DNA of 64,000 nt, taken from contig NZ_QWLV01000007.1 of assembly GCF_003515075.1 (NCBI RefSeq), positions 62,001-126,000 on the forward strand, read 5' to 3'. Positions 47,401 through 57,733 of the stretch are shown here, one piece after another (position 1 is the stretch's first letter; the number at the start of each line of letters is the position of its first letter). The translations under genes were made by a program, and so were the position numbers. Under the pieces are notes generated by a model. That model was not told the origin of the DNA. It searched no databases and worked only from the letters and a program-made list of their open reading frames with translations. This stretch comes from Sphingomonas gilva. GTDB taxonomy: Bacteria; Pseudomonadota; Alphaproteobacteria; Sphingomonadales; Sphingomonadaceae.

Positions 47401-47849
47401 TCGCGATCGAAGCTGGGCAGCGCGTTGATCACCTCGGCACTGAACGACTGGCCGGGGCCGGTGGCCAGCTGGCTGACATTCCCGCGCGACGCGGTGACGA
47501 CGATGTCCTCGCCGCCCGAGGCAAGCTGCAGGTCGACGCGGCTGTTGCCCTGCAGCGTGGTGGTGATGTTCTCGATCGTCTGTGTGCCGAATCCGGCGCT
47601 CGACGCCGATACGGTGTAGGGGCCGCCGACCACCAGGCCGGAAGTGGAGAAGGAACCGTCCGCGCCCGTCACCAACGTGCGCGAGGTTCCGGTGCGGGTA
47701 TCGGTGACGGTCACCTCGACGCCCGCCAGCGGCTGGCCCGCGCCATCGACGACCGTGCCCTGAATGCCCGATGTGATCTGCTGCGCATACGCGCTCGCCG
47801 GAACCATGAGCGCGGCCGCAGCCGCGCCTGCAAACAGATAATTTCGCAT
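44478..47849 (-). CDS. Oar-like TonB-dependent receptor with N-terminal carboxypeptidase-regulatory domain
   Basis: A 1123-aa outer-membrane protein. A signal peptide (cleavage near YAQQ) is followed by a carboxypeptidase-regulatory-like beta-sandwich (about 27-110, with TGIQGTVVDGAGQPLAGVEV). The plug (about 115-260) and a large beta barrel follow, ending in a terminal Phe (LKFGVSYQF), as expected for BamA recognition. This is the Oar-like layout common in sphingomonads and xanthomonads. Oligosaccharide or peptide transport is guessed in relatives. Ends at the terminator at 44421-44460. Confidence 0.9.
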   Translation of the reverse strand: MRNYLFAGAAAAALMVPASAYAQQITSGIQGTVVDGAGQPLAGVEVTVTDTRTGTSRTLVTGADGSFSTSGLVVGGPYTVSASSAGFGTQTIENITTTLQGNSRVDLQLASGGEDIVVTASRGNVSQLATGPGQSFSAEVINALPSFDRDIRDILRVDPRVSLERNLESDRVSCLGGNDRSNAFTVDGISQGDNYGLTDTPFSSRSGAPIPFGAISETSVQFAPFDVEYGSFTGCAINVVTKSGSNAFHGDAFFQYGDTSLAGDNVAGRPAKAAADDIRYGGSLGGPIIPDRLFFFGAYEHSEVTLAQDDGPSGGGFPNERAFITVEQFNEISEVLSSVYGRDTLGIVRDRPTVTDRYFGRLDWYITDDHRLEATYQRTEENSVRADDFSSTNFTGLDNFQNSGSTADYGSVRLYSRWSDVFSTELRYSRSEITDIQGPVGGGEAQDENPLTRIVVGVRNDDDRGLFISGPGFSRTANDLYTTIDQYKAKGLIDAGAHQITIGAELNTVNFDNLFVQNATGTLYFADVDALREGLLNAGTSTSVTTASAVGDGTTIGAEGAFSRDGNVNTARAKFSRSIYSAYAQDVWQASDALELTAGVRVEWYDGDHPDQNDNFVARYGFSNNTGFSNLEPVLLPRLAFNYDLGDFGFLGRAQVKGGVGIFSGGDPGVWFGNAFQNNGFGFASGNTNDAPCPGGQIDVVENGQFTGAPTCFRDAAITRAAAGLGDTQSIDPDIEIPTVVRANLGFEAQLGSGDGFFSGWNLNLDYIYSHYRKALTVVDLSQTIDIRRGVDGFTVDGQPIFGAIDPTAAGCDAVLAEDGVDIRWEGVTAACFSTSRDDEIQLTNGRSYNSHIGSLLLSKNFDRGVFTEGGNVFVNFGYAYTDSNDRRNMFNSTATSNYDLTAATNLQDPPEARGFYETRHSITFAANFSEQFFGDDLDTSLGFTFVAHSGRPYSLTFGGSGGFFDSASGFDNRLLYIPTGVDDPNLSDSSNDDAVADFVSYVDGLECAREAKGRIIERNTCTNDWYYDLDLNFSQELPGPLPGDSIKLTVLFDNFLNFLNSDWNVRRTRNFAGLVNVVSPPSGSPVDSEGKYIINSFQPDDANDITSSASLWRLKFGVSYQF

Positions 47850-47925
47850 GTTGTTTCCCTCTGGTGGCCAAAGCCGACACGCGGTGCCCTGAGCACCGTC
47901 TGCCCCGCCCGTTGCTCGCTAACTA

Positions 47926-47941
47926 TGTCGCATATGTGACA
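47926..47941 (-). promoter_or_regulatory. Near-palindromic site upstream of the Oar-like receptor gene
   Basis: TGTCGCATATGTGACA is a 16-bp palindrome with one mismatched pair, 77 bp upstream of the receptor ATG. A TTGTCA-like -35 overlaps it on the minus strand. It could be an operator for a regulator; no regulator family is indicated. Confidence 0.35.
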
Positions 47942-48007
47942 AGCCGCCCCGGAGTCGAGACGGGCGGAGAAGAGTCATGGTGCGTTGCAAAAAAGCATCA
48001 CATCACG

Positions 48008-50387
<2,380 letters not shown>

Positions 50388-50389
50388 GC

Positions 50390-50674
50390 TCAGTCGAGCA
50401 GATCGTCAAGCGAAACCGGGATGCCTTCCTCGCCACTCTCAAGCGCTTCGCGCGCCTGTTCCGCCAGATCGATGTCGTCCAGCACATCATTGAGATATTC
50501 CCACACCTCGGGCGATATCACATAGGCCACCGGCCGGTTGCGATTGAGGATCGCGACCTGCTGCTCGCGCGCGGCGGCGACCACCGCGGCTGGGTTCTTC
50601 TTCAGCTCGCTGATCCCGACGCACATGTCGGCAAGGATCGGCAGCACGGTGTCGGGCTTGAAAGGCGCGTTCAT
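50390..50674 (-). CDS. Phd/YefM-type antitoxin
   Basis: A 94-aa protein with the Phd/YefM fold: GISELKKNPAAVVAAARE (about 21-38), VAILNRNRPVAYVISPE (about 41-57) and an acidic C-terminal helix (DDIDLAEQAREAL) that should cap the RelE-type toxin. It binds DNA to repress the operon; a perfect inverted repeat lies directly upstream at 50675-50702. Co-directional with the toxin and ligA. Confidence 0.85.
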   Translation of the reverse strand: MNAPFKPDTVLPILADMCVGISELKKNPAAVVAAAREQQVAILNRNRPVAYVISPEVWEYLNDVLDDIDLAEQAREALESGEEGIPVSLDDLLD

Positions 50675-50702
50675 GACCTGAATATGGTACGCCCATCAGG
50701 TC
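50675..50702 (-). promoter_or_regulatory. Operator of the Phd/RelE pair
   Basis: GACCTGA (50675-50681) and TCAGGTC (50696-50702) form a perfect inverted repeat whose half-sites start 21 bp apart, two turns of helix, so a pair of Phd dimers could bind one face. It touches the antitoxin ATG. The spacer holds a TATTC-like -10 on the minus strand. Confidence 0.65.
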
Positions 50703-50761
50703 TTTCGTCAAGGCGTTTGTCGGCTTCCACGGCACGCCGCGCTATGCCATGTTCGCCTCCG

Positions 50762-51073
50762 ATGCCCTTGGTCCTGGCCCTTCTCCTGCAGCTGCCGACG
50801 GCAGTCGAGCGGATCGACCTGACCAAGCTGGTGCCGCCCGAATGCCCGAAGAGCGAGGTGGACGAAATCGTCGTCTGCGGCCGCGTCGGCGACTCGCCTT
50901 ATCGGCTGAAGCCATTGCCGCCGCTGCCGAACGAGAAGCGCGTCGCCGGCCCCGGCATCGGGATGCGGCTGTCCGAGAACGCGCGCGCCAATGTCTATGG
51001 CGAGACGGTCGAGCAACCGGGCGGCGGCGGCCAATCCAATCGCGCGATGGTGCGTATGACGATCGACTTCTAG
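50762..51073 (+). CDS. Small secreted protein with CP-x9-EIVVC motif region
   Basis: A 103-aa protein with a short hydrophobic N-terminus (LVLALLLQL). It carries C28-P then DEIVVCGR (Cys39), with C-x10-C spacing identical to that in the protein at 29136-29534, followed by YRLK and ending in IDF. This is likely the same secreted family. The ATG at 50762 is the best start; an upstream M at 50744 is possible. It overlaps convergent recN by 4 bp at the stops. No function is known to me. Confidence 0.68.
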   Translation: MPLVLALLLQLPTAVERIDLTKLVPPECPKSEVDEIVVCGRVGDSPYRLKPLPPLPNEKRVAGPGIGMRLSENARANVYGETVEQPGGGGQSNRAMVRMTIDF

Positions 51074-52728
51074 GCCGCCTCCAGCAGCCGTTCCGCCTGC
51101 GCGCGCGCCTCTGGCGTGATCTCCGCGCCGGAGAGCATGCGGGCGATCTCCTCGCGGCGCTGGGCCTCGTCGAGCGCGGCGACGCCGGTGCGGGTGACGG
51201 TGCCGTCATGGCTCTTGGCGATCAGCAGGTGCCGGCGCCCGCGCGCAGCCACCTGGGGGCTGTGGGTGACGACGAGCAGCTGCGTGCGCTCGGCCAGCCG
51301 CGCCAGGCGTTCTCCTATGGCGCTCGCCACCGCGCCGCCGACGCCGCGGTCGATCTCGTCGAAGATCATCGTCGCGGCGGCGCCCTGCTCGGCTAGCGCG
51401 ACCTTCAGCGCAAGGATGAAGCGCGACAGCTCGCCGCCCGAGGCGATGCGGGTCAGCGCCCCGAACGGCGCGCCGGGATTGGTCGAGACCTCGAACTCGA
51501 CCCGGTCGCGTCCCGCGGCACCCCATTGGCCTTCGTCCAGTTCGGCGACGACGGTCCGGAACCGAGCCGCATCCAGCTTGAGCGGCGCGAGCTCGCCGGC
51601 CACCGCCGCATCCAGCCGCGCCGCCGCCTCCTTGCGCGCGGCACTCAACGCCGCTGCGGTGTCGGCATAGGCAGCGCGCGCCTCCTCCAGCCGTTGCTCC
51701 AGCGCCGCGATCCCGCCTTCGCCGGCCTCGATCCGCTCCAGCTTGCCCGCCAGCTCGGCGGCGAGCGCGGCGAGATCGTCGGGCTGCACGCGGTGCTTGC
51801 GCGCCATTCCGCGCAGGTCGAACAGCCGCGCCTCGTCCTCCTCCAGCGAACGCGGGTCGAAGGCGAGCGCGGCGCGCGCCTCGCGCAGCCGGTCCTCGGC
51901 GGTTGAGCCCTCGATGATCGCACGATCGATCGCCGCCAGCGCCTCGGCCAGCGCGGCATGGTCGCCGGCGATCCGCTCCAGCACGCGCGCCGCCTGGCGC
52001 AGCTGGGCGAGTCCGCCCTCCGAACCCTCGATCCAGCCCTCGATCGCGTTCAGGTCGTCGGCGATCTTCTCGGCGCGCTGCATCGTCCGGCGGCGATCGG
52101 CGAGCGCCTCCTCCTCCCCCGGTTCGGGGGCGAGCGCGGTCAGCTCGTTGACCGCATGCTCCAGCCACTCCCGGTCGCGCGCGGCCGCTTCGAGCTCCGC
52201 CCGCGCGGCCTCCAGCGCCGCCGTCGCTTCGCGCCACGCGCGATGGGCCGCGGCGACCGCACCCGTGTCGATCCGCCCGAACGCGTCGAGCAGCGCGCGA
52301 TGCCCGCGCGGGTTGAGCAGCCCGCGATCGTCATGCTGGCCATGGATCTCGACCAGCAGCGGCGCGATCTCGCGCAGCAGCCCGGCGGAGACCGGCTGAT
52401 CGTTGACGAAGGCGCGGCTGCCGCCATCGGCCCTGAGCGTGCGCCTCAGAATCAGCGGCTCGCCCGCCTCATGCTCGATATCGTTGTCCGCCAGCAGCGC
52501 CTCCAGCGGTGCGCTCGCGATCTCGAAGGTCGCGGTCACGCCCGCGCGCCCGGCGCCGCCGCGCACCAGGGCGCTGTCGCCGCGCGCGCCCAGCACCAGC
52601 CCCAGCGCGTCGAGCAATATCGATTTGCCCGCCCCCGTCTCGCCGGTCAGCACGCCCAGCCCGTCCGAAAAATCGAGGTCGAGCGCCTCGATCAGCACGA
52701 CATCTCTGATGGACAGCGCGGTCAGCAC
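51070..52728 (-). CDS. recN: DNA repair protein RecN
   Basis: A 552-aa SMC-like ATPase for double-strand-break repair. Walker A GETGAGKS is at 29-36, followed by LVEIHGQHDDRGLL, a long central coiled coil (about 155-365), the ABC signature FGALTRIASGGELSRF and Walker B ATMIFDEIDRGVGG. Length is normal. RecN is often SOS-controlled, but no GTTC-N7-GTTC box was seen in the 19 bp between bamD and recN; it is probably read from bamD. Confidence 0.95.
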   Translation of the reverse strand: MLTALSIRDVVLIEALDLDFSDGLGVLTGETGAGKSILLDALGLVLGARGDSALVRGGAGRAGVTATFEIASAPLEALLADNDIEHEAGEPLILRRTLRADGGSRAFVNDQPVSAGLLREIAPLLVEIHGQHDDRGLLNPRGHRALLDAFGRIDTGAVAAAHRAWREATAALEAARAELEAAARDREWLEHAVNELTALAPEPGEEEALADRRRTMQRAEKIADDLNAIEGWIEGSEGGLAQLRQAARVLERIAGDHAALAEALAAIDRAIIEGSTAEDRLREARAALAFDPRSLEEDEARLFDLRGMARKHRVQPDDLAALAAELAGKLERIEAGEGGIAALEQRLEEARAAYADTAAALSAARKEAAARLDAAVAGELAPLKLDAARFRTVVAELDEGQWGAAGRDRVEFEVSTNPGAPFGALTRIASGGELSRFILALKVALAEQGAAATMIFDEIDRGVGGAVASAIGERLARLAERTQLLVVTHSPQVAARGRRHLLIAKSHDGTVTRTGVAALDEAQRREEIARMLSGAEITPEARAQAERLLEAA

Positions 52729-52747
52729 GGGAATGCGCGCTGGCGGA

Positions 52748-53572
52748 TCACCCGCCCGTGGCAGGGGCGGCGGCGGTCGCCATCGGCGCGGGATATTTCT
52801 GCATCAGCTCATAGGAGCGCTGATACCATTCGGTGCCGGGATAGTTGGCCCCCAGCACCGCCGCCGATTTCTGCGCCTCGTCGCGCAGGCCGAGCGCCAG
52901 ATAGCTTTCGGTCAGCCGCATCAGCGCCTCGGGCACATGGCTGGTGGTCTGATAGTTCTCGACGACGTTGCGGAAGCGGATCGTCGCCGCCAGCCACTGG
53001 CCGCGCACCTGGTAGAAGCGGCCGATCTCCATGTCCTTGCCCGCCAGGTGATCGGTGACGAGGTCCATCTTCACCCGCGCGTCGGCGGCATAGTTGGTGT
53101 TGGGATAGCGCCGCGAAAGCTCGCCCAGCGCGTCGAGCGCCTGCTGGGTGATCTTCTGGTCGCGGGTGATGTCCTCGATCTGCTCGTAATAGCTCATCGC
53201 GATCAGATAATAGGCGTAGGGCGCGTCCTTGTTGCCGGGATGGACCGACAGGAAGCGGCGCGCCGATTCGATCGCCTTGGTGTAATCCTGCGCCATGTAA
53301 TAGCTGAACGCGCTCATCAGCTGCGCGCGCCGCGCCCATACCGAATAGGGGTGCTGGCGCTCGACCTCGTCGAAGATCACCGCCGAGCGTTTGTAGTTGC
53401 CCCGGTCGATCTCGCGCTTCGCCGCGGTGTAGAGCGTGCCCACGTCGCGCGCGACATAGCTGGTGTCGGCGCGCGTGCCGGCGTTGCGGCCGGCGCAGGC
53501 GCCAAGGCCGAGGATCGCGACCGACGCCAGCATGACGGCGGCGGGACGGGCGAATGACTGGAGGATACGCAT
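52748..53572 (-). CDS. bamD: Outer-membrane assembly lipoprotein BamD
   Basis: A 274-aa lipoprotein of the BAM complex. The lipobox LGAC places the lipidated Cys at residue 26. Then come five TPR-like repeats: YTAAKREIDRGNYKRS, VWARRAQLMSAFSYYM, YAYYLIAMSYYEQI, and so on. It binds BamA and unfolded outer-membrane proteins. The ATG at 53572 is chosen; a longer ORF to 54217 lacks a signal peptide. It is 19 bp upstream of recN, co-directional. Confidence 0.94.
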   Translation of the reverse strand: MRILQSFARPAAVMLASVAILGLGACAGRNAGTRADTSYVARDVGTLYTAAKREIDRGNYKRSAVIFDEVERQHPYSVWARRAQLMSAFSYYMAQDYTKAIESARRFLSVHPGNKDAPYAYYLIAMSYYEQIEDITRDQKITQQALDALGELSRRYPNTNYAADARVKMDLVTDHLAGKDMEIGRFYQVRGQWLAATIRFRNVVENYQTTSHVPEALMRLTESYLALGLRDEAQKSAAVLGANYPGTEWYQRSYELMQKYPAPMATAAAPATGG

Positions 53573-53704
53573 AGCCGAGACCCTTACTCCACACAGGCTC
53601 GCGCGAACAATCCCTTTCGCGCGCGTCCGGAAGCGCCAGAGGGATCGGCTTGACGCGGGCATGCGTTTCTCTTTGTAGGAGCGCGAAATCTCCCGGAGCC
53701 CGCA

Positions 53705-54529
53705 ATGCCAGTCACCCGCCTCACCACCCACCGCGTCGAAAAGCCATGGGGCCGAACGAAGCTCTGGCCGGGCTTCGACGACCCGGCGCCCGGCGGCGAG
53801 CCGGTGGGGGAGATATGGTTCCAGACGCCGGGCGACGAGCAGCCGGAACTGCTCGTCAAATATCTCTTCACCTCCGAACGCCTCTCGATCCAGGTCCACC
53901 CGGATGACGAGGAGGCGCGCGCGCGCGGCCATGCGCGCGGCAAGGACGAAGCCTGGGTGATCCTCGACGCAGAGCCCGAATCGACCATCGCGCTCGGTAC
54001 GGTGCGGGAGGCGAGTCGCGAGGAGCTGCGCGCCGCGGCGCTCGACGGATCGATCGAGCAGCTGATGGACTGGAAACATTTCGATGCGGGCGATTCGGTC
54101 TATTCGCCCGCCGGCACGGTCCATGCGATCGGCGCCGGGCTGACGCTGGTCGAGGTCCAGCAGAATGTCGACCTGACCTACCGTCTCTACGACTACGGCC
54201 GTCCGCGCGAGCTGCACCTGGACGATGGCATCGCGGTCTCCGATCCCGAGCCCTTCGCGGTGGAGGATCGCAGCGTCGAGGTGGAGGACGGGCGCACCAT
54301 CCTGTTCGAAGGGCCCAAATTCGTGCTGGAACGCTGGACCGACCGTTCGCGGCGGGTCGATCTGCCCGAGGGCATGACGGGCTGGTTCGTGCCGCTGAAG
54401 GGCACGGGCTCGCTCGACGGCGTCGATTGGCGGGCGGGCGAATGCCTCACCCTCACCGAACAGGCGCTGCTCGCGCCCGACGAGGGCGCGGAGATGCTGT
54501 TCGCCTATCCGGGCGACAAGCGGATCTAA
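53705..54529 (+). CDS. manA: Class I mannose-6-phosphate isomerase
   Basis: A 274-aa cupin isomerase that interconverts fructose-6-phosphate and mannose-6-phosphate, feeding GDP-mannose and exopolysaccharide. Zinc ligands are in SIQVHPDDEEA (Gln63, His65) and GKDEAW (Glu82), with a third His in SPAGTVHAIGAG. It lacks the large helical insert of E. coli ManA, as in many short bacterial enzymes. The downstream glycosyltransferase is separated by a repeat. Confidence 0.9.
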   Translation: MPVTRLTTHRVEKPWGRTKLWPGFDDPAPGGEPVGEIWFQTPGDEQPELLVKYLFTSERLSIQVHPDDEEARARGHARGKDEAWVILDAEPESTIALGTVREASREELRAAALDGSIEQLMDWKHFDAGDSVYSPAGTVHAIGAGLTLVEVQQNVDLTYRLYDYGRPRELHLDDGIAVSDPEPFAVEDRSVEVEDGRTILFEGPKFVLERWTDRSRRVDLPEGMTGWFVPLKGTGSLDGVDWRAGECLTLTEQALLAPDEGAEMLFAYPGDKRI

Positions 54530-54530
54530 C

Positions 54531-54648
54531 CCCCTCTCCCCTTCAGGGGAGAGGGCCGGGGAGAGGGGCAGTGTGGCCAGTATCCTAGCCGGCTCTCGGC
54601 GCTATCGTCCTTCCCCTCTCCCAACCCTCTCCCCTGAAGGGGAGAGGG
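54531..54648 (+). repeat. Palindromic intergenic repeat, family D
   Basis: Both ends carry the self-complementary CCCTCTCCCCT-AGGGGAGAGGG block (left about 54533-54556, right 54625-54648), with a unique centre. It resembles the other repeats in the window in size and organisation, but the sequence is different. It lies between manA and the glycosyltransferase. Confidence 0.75.
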
Positions 54649-54655
54649 CTTCTTA

Positions 54656-55855
54656 ATGCCATTCAGCTATCCCCCCGCCATGCTGCGCGTGCTGACCCTC
54701 TCCACCCTGTTCCCAGACGCCGCGCGTCCCAATTTCGGCCTGTTCGTCGAACGCCAGACATTAGGCCTCGCCGCGCATCCGGACGTTGAGGTCAAGGTCG
54801 TCGCGCCGCGCGGGCTGCCGCCGTTCCCGCTCGATCGCCATCCGCACTATGCCGGGCTGCGCGGCCGGCCGCTGCGCGAGGATTGGAACGGTCTCGACGT
54901 CCATCGCCCGCGCTTCCTTGCGCCGCCGATGACGCAGGGGCGCTTCCATGCCCGCGCGCTCGCCCGCGCGTTGATTCCAGTGCTCGACGCCATTCGCCGG
55001 GACTTCGCCTTCGACGTCATCGATGCCGAGTTCTTCTTTCCCGATGGCCCGGCCGCGGTTGCGCTTGGCCGGCGCTACGGCGTGCCGGTCTCGATCAAGG
55101 CGCGGGGCGCGGATATCCACCATTGGGGCCGCGCCCCGGCGACCGCCGCGCAGGTGCTGGCGGCGGGACGCGAGGCCGGCGGGCTGCTGGCGGTCGCGGG
55201 CGCGCTCAAGGCGGACATGGCCGCGCTCGGCATGCCCGCCGATCGCATCCGCGTGCATCATACCGGCGTCGATCTGACCGCCTTCCGCCCCGCTGCCGAT
55301 CGCGCGGCGGCCAAGGCGGCGCTGGGCGTCGCCGGCCCGCTGGTCGTCTCGGTCGGCGCGCTGATCCCGCGCAAGGGGCATGACCTCACCATCCGCGCCG
55401 TCGCCTCGTTGCCGGACGCTTGTCTGCGCATCGCCGGCGAGGGGCCGGAGCGCGGCCGGCTGGAGGCGCTGGCCCGCGAACTCGGCGTCGCCGACCGGGT
55501 GGCCCTGCTCGGATCGGCGCCGCACGCCGATCTGCCGCCGCTGCTCGCCGCCGCCGACGTGCTGGCGCTGCCCTCGACCTCCGAAGGCCTCGCCAATGCG
55601 TGGGTCGAGGCGCTGGCGAGCGGCACGCCCGTCGTCACCAGCGATGTCGGCGGCGCGCGCGAGTGCATCGACCGCCCCGCCGCCGGCCGCATCGTCGCAC
55701 GCGATCCGGCCGCGATCGCCGCCGCCATCGCCGATCTCCTCGCCGACCCGCCCGACCCGCAAGCGACACGCGCGGCGGCGGAGCGCTTCACCTGGGAAGC
55801 CAATACGGCGGCCTTGGCGGAGCATCTGGTGAGCTTGACCCGAATAAATATGTAA
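54656..55855 (+). CDS. GT4-type glycosyltransferase
   Basis: A 399-aa retaining glycosyltransferase with two Rossmann domains. The N-terminal part has LRVLTLSTLFPDAARPNFGLF, and the C-terminal part has VGALIPRKGHDLTIRA, IAGEGPERGRLE and the E-x7-E motif in SEGLANAWVEALASGTPVV (landmarks). It probably transfers a hexose from a nucleotide-sugar in envelope or exopolysaccharide synthesis, in line with manA upstream. Start choice: ATG at 54656 follows GGAGAGGG of the repeat; ATG at 54680 (MLRVLTL) is equally reasonable. Confidence 0.85.
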   Translation: MPFSYPPAMLRVLTLSTLFPDAARPNFGLFVERQTLGLAAHPDVEVKVVAPRGLPPFPLDRHPHYAGLRGRPLREDWNGLDVHRPRFLAPPMTQGRFHARALARALIPVLDAIRRDFAFDVIDAEFFFPDGPAAVALGRRYGVPVSIKARGADIHHWGRAPATAAQVLAAGREAGGLLAVAGALKADMAALGMPADRIRVHHTGVDLTAFRPAADRAAAKAALGVAGPLVVSVGALIPRKGHDLTIRAVASLPDACLRIAGEGPERGRLEALARELGVADRVALLGSAPHADLPPLLAAADVLALPSTSEGLANAWVEALASGTPVVTSDVGGARECIDRPAAGRIVARDPAAIAAAIADLLADPPDPQATRAAAERFTWEANTAALAEHLVSLTRINM

Positions 55856-55862
55856 CTACATA
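55849..55862 (+). promoter_or_regulatory. Candidate BrnTA operator
   Basis: TATGTA-AC-TACATA (55849-55862) is an inverted repeat with two-base spacing, 2 bp upstream of the BrnT-like start codon. It lies in an AT-rich stretch overlapping the glycosyltransferase stop. BrnA is known to autoregulate at such promoters. Confidence 0.5.
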
Positions 55863-55864
55863 AT

Positions 55865-56135
55865 ATGCGGGTGGAGATCAGCTTCGACCCGGCCAAGCGC
55901 GATCGGACGCAGCGAACGCGGTCTTGATTTCGCTGATGCGGCCAGATTGTTCGAGGGCCGGAGCCTTACGATCGAGGATGGTCGTTTCGATTATGGCGAG
56001 CGGCGAATGCTGACCTTTGGTTGGTTGGACGACCGCGCCGTTGCGATGGTCTGGACCGAGCGGGAGGGCGGATGCCGGGTGATTTCGATGCGTCATATGC
56101 ATCGCTGGGAGATTGAACATGTCGGATTGGATTGA
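55865..56135 (+). pseudogene. brnT: BrnT-family RNase toxin, frameshifted
   Basis: The ATG at 55865 opens a BrnT-like N-terminus (VEISFDPAKRDRTQR) that meets a stop after about 20 codons, near 55925. The rest of BrnT continues in the next frame from about 55918: RGLDFADAARLFEG, then RRMLTFGWLDDRA and CRVISMRHMHRWE. Reading across requires a small indel (a missing two bases, or one extra) near 55913-55920. BrnT is a RelE-fold RNase. The toxin is therefore probably inactive unless the frame is restored or the sequence is in error. Confidence 0.75.
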
Positions 56136-56391
56136 TCCTGACGACGCGCCGGAGTTCACGGCGGAGATGGCGTCGGCGGCGGAGTTGCGTGTCGGCGGCA
56201 AGGTGGTGCGGGAAGCCAAGGGATATCTCGCGCGCGACGGTGTTCGCCCCGGCCGTCCGCCCGAACGCCAGCAGGCCAAACAGCAGGTGACATTGCGGCT
56301 CGATCAGGATGTCGTAGCGACGTTCCGCGAAGGCGGCCCCGGCTGGCAATCGCGAATGAACGCCGCGCTACGCAAGGCGGCGGGGCTCTGA
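56119..56391 (+). CDS. brnA: BrnA-family antitoxin
   Basis: A 90-aa ribbon-helix-helix antitoxin. The C-terminal domain has VTLRLDQDVVATFRE, then GPGWQSRMNAALRKA, the BrnA hallmark. The N-terminal DPDDAPEFTAEM segment is also typical. It starts 17 bp inside the end of the BrnT-like pseudogene, the usual BrnT-BrnA overlap, and appears intact. An in-frame TTG lies six bases upstream. Confidence 0.88.
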   Translation: MSDWIDPDDAPEFTAEMASAAELRVGGKVVREAKGYLARDGVRPGRPPERQQAKQQVTLRLDQDVVATFREGGPGWQSRMNAALRKAAGL

Positions 56392-56392
56392 T

Positions 56393-56773
56393 CTAGGCGT
56401 CGAGCGGATAGAGCGCGCCGGCGATCCAGCGGCCTTCGCCGCGCACCATGCCCCAGGCGCGGGCGGCGGCGCGGCTGTCCATCGGCTCGACGCCGATGCC
56501 CCGCGCCTCCAGCGCGGCGGTGAAGGCGGGGGACGGGCGCTTGAGCGTCGCGCCGGTGCCGAGCAGGAGGAATTCGGGCGGCGGATCGATGCCGATCAGA
56601 TCGGCGACGTCGCTGGCGGTCAGCGCGTCGATCGCCGGCGCCGCCCATTCGCGCGCCCAGAGCGGCGTGATCGCCAGCGCGCCCGAGCACAAGGTGTCGT
56701 CGACGCGGAAGCCGCCGCTCGCGAACCCCCGGATCAGCGGGCCCTGCGGGCGCTGGTCCGGGTCCATCTTCAC
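56393..56773 (-). CDS. Mth938-like domain protein (DUF498)
   Basis: A 126-aa protein with the Mth938/NDUFAF3-like fold. Landmarks are GFASGGFRVDD, EFLLLGTGATLKRPSP, then EARGIGVEPMDSRAAARAWG. Some relatives are implicated in complex I assembly or in secD-secF operons of alphaproteobacteria. It starts at GTG overlapping the secF stop (GTGA), so it is coupled to secF. Function is not established. Confidence 0.85.
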   Translation of the reverse strand: MKMDPDQRPQGPLIRGFASGGFRVDDTLCSGALAITPLWAREWAAPAIDALTASDVADLIGIDPPPEFLLLGTGATLKRPSPAFTAALEARGIGVEPMDSRAAARAWGMVRGEGRWIAGALYPLDA

Positions 56774-57726
56774 GGGAGCTCCTTCACCGTCACGCGCTCC
56801 GCATCCTCGCCCTTCGGCAGGAAGCTGTCGGGCCCGAGCTTGAGCCAGAGCAGGATCGCCGCCGAGACATAGACCGAGGAGAAGGTGCCGATGACGATGC
56901 CGAGCAACATCGCCGCGGTGAAGCCGAAGATCACGTCGGGGCCCAGGAGCAGCAGGATGGCGAGCGTGATGCCGATCGAAAGGCTGGTGACGACGGTCCT
57001 CGACAGGGTCTCGTTGATCGACAGGTCGAGCAGCGCGACGATGTCCATCTTGCGGTATTTGCGCATATTCTCGCGTATTCGGTCATAGACGACGATGGTG
57101 TCGTTCAACGAATAGCCGATGATCGTCAGGATCGCGGCGACGATGTTCAGGTCGAATTCGAGCTGGGTCAGCGCGAAGAAGCCCAATGTCAGCGCCACGT
57201 CGTGGAACAGCGCGAACAGCGCGCCCACGCCGAACTGCCATTCGAAGCGGATCCAGATATAGATCGAGATGCCGATCATCGCGAGGCCCAGCGCCCAGGC
57301 GCCCTTGCTGAACAGCTCGTCCGAGACCTTGCCCGAAACGCTCTCCACCGCGCCCACCTCGGCGCCGGGGAAGTTCTGCTCGATGGCCGTGCGCAGGCGG
57401 CTCGCGGCATTCTCCGCCGCGCCCGCGCCGCCGTCCGGCAGCGGCGTGCGGATCGATACCTCGCGCGGGGAACCGAATTGCTGGATCGTCGCCTCGCCGA
57501 TGCCCAGCGTCTCGACCCGCGCCCTCAGGTCCTCGATCTGGACGGGCTGTTCGAAGGTCACCCGAACCATCTGCCCGCCGATGAAATCGATGCCCAGGTT
57601 GAACCCCTTGATGAAGCACAGCGCGATCGCGGCGGCGATCAGCGCGAGCGACAGCCCCATCGCCAGAAAGCGATATTTGAGGAAGGGGATGTTGGTATCG
57701 TCGGGGACGAGTTTCAGCGGGCGCAT
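56770..57726 (-). CDS. secF: Protein translocase subunit SecF
   Basis: A 318-aa inner-membrane protein with six membrane segments and a periplasmic loop after the first. It has the SecF-type FNLGIDFIGGQMVRV, then SYILW-like segment equivalents (IGISIYIWIRFEW), and GYSLNDTIVVYDRIREN and NETLSRTVVTS. It works with SecD to pull proteins across the membrane using the proton gradient. It is 7 bp after secD. Confidence 0.96.
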   Translation of the reverse strand: MRPLKLVPDDTNIPFLKYRFLAMGLSLALIAAAIALCFIKGFNLGIDFIGGQMVRVTFEQPVQIEDLRARVETLGIGEATIQQFGSPREVSIRTPLPDGGAGAAENAASRLRTAIEQNFPGAEVGAVESVSGKVSDELFSKGAWALGLAMIGISIYIWIRFEWQFGVGALFALFHDVALTLGFFALTQLEFDLNIVAAILTIIGYSLNDTIVVYDRIRENMRKYRKMDIVALLDLSINETLSRTVVTSLSIGITLAILLLLGPDVIFGFTAAMLLGIVIGTFSSVYVSAAILLWLKLGPDSFLPKGEDAERVTVKELP

Positions 57727-57733
57727 GGCGGCC

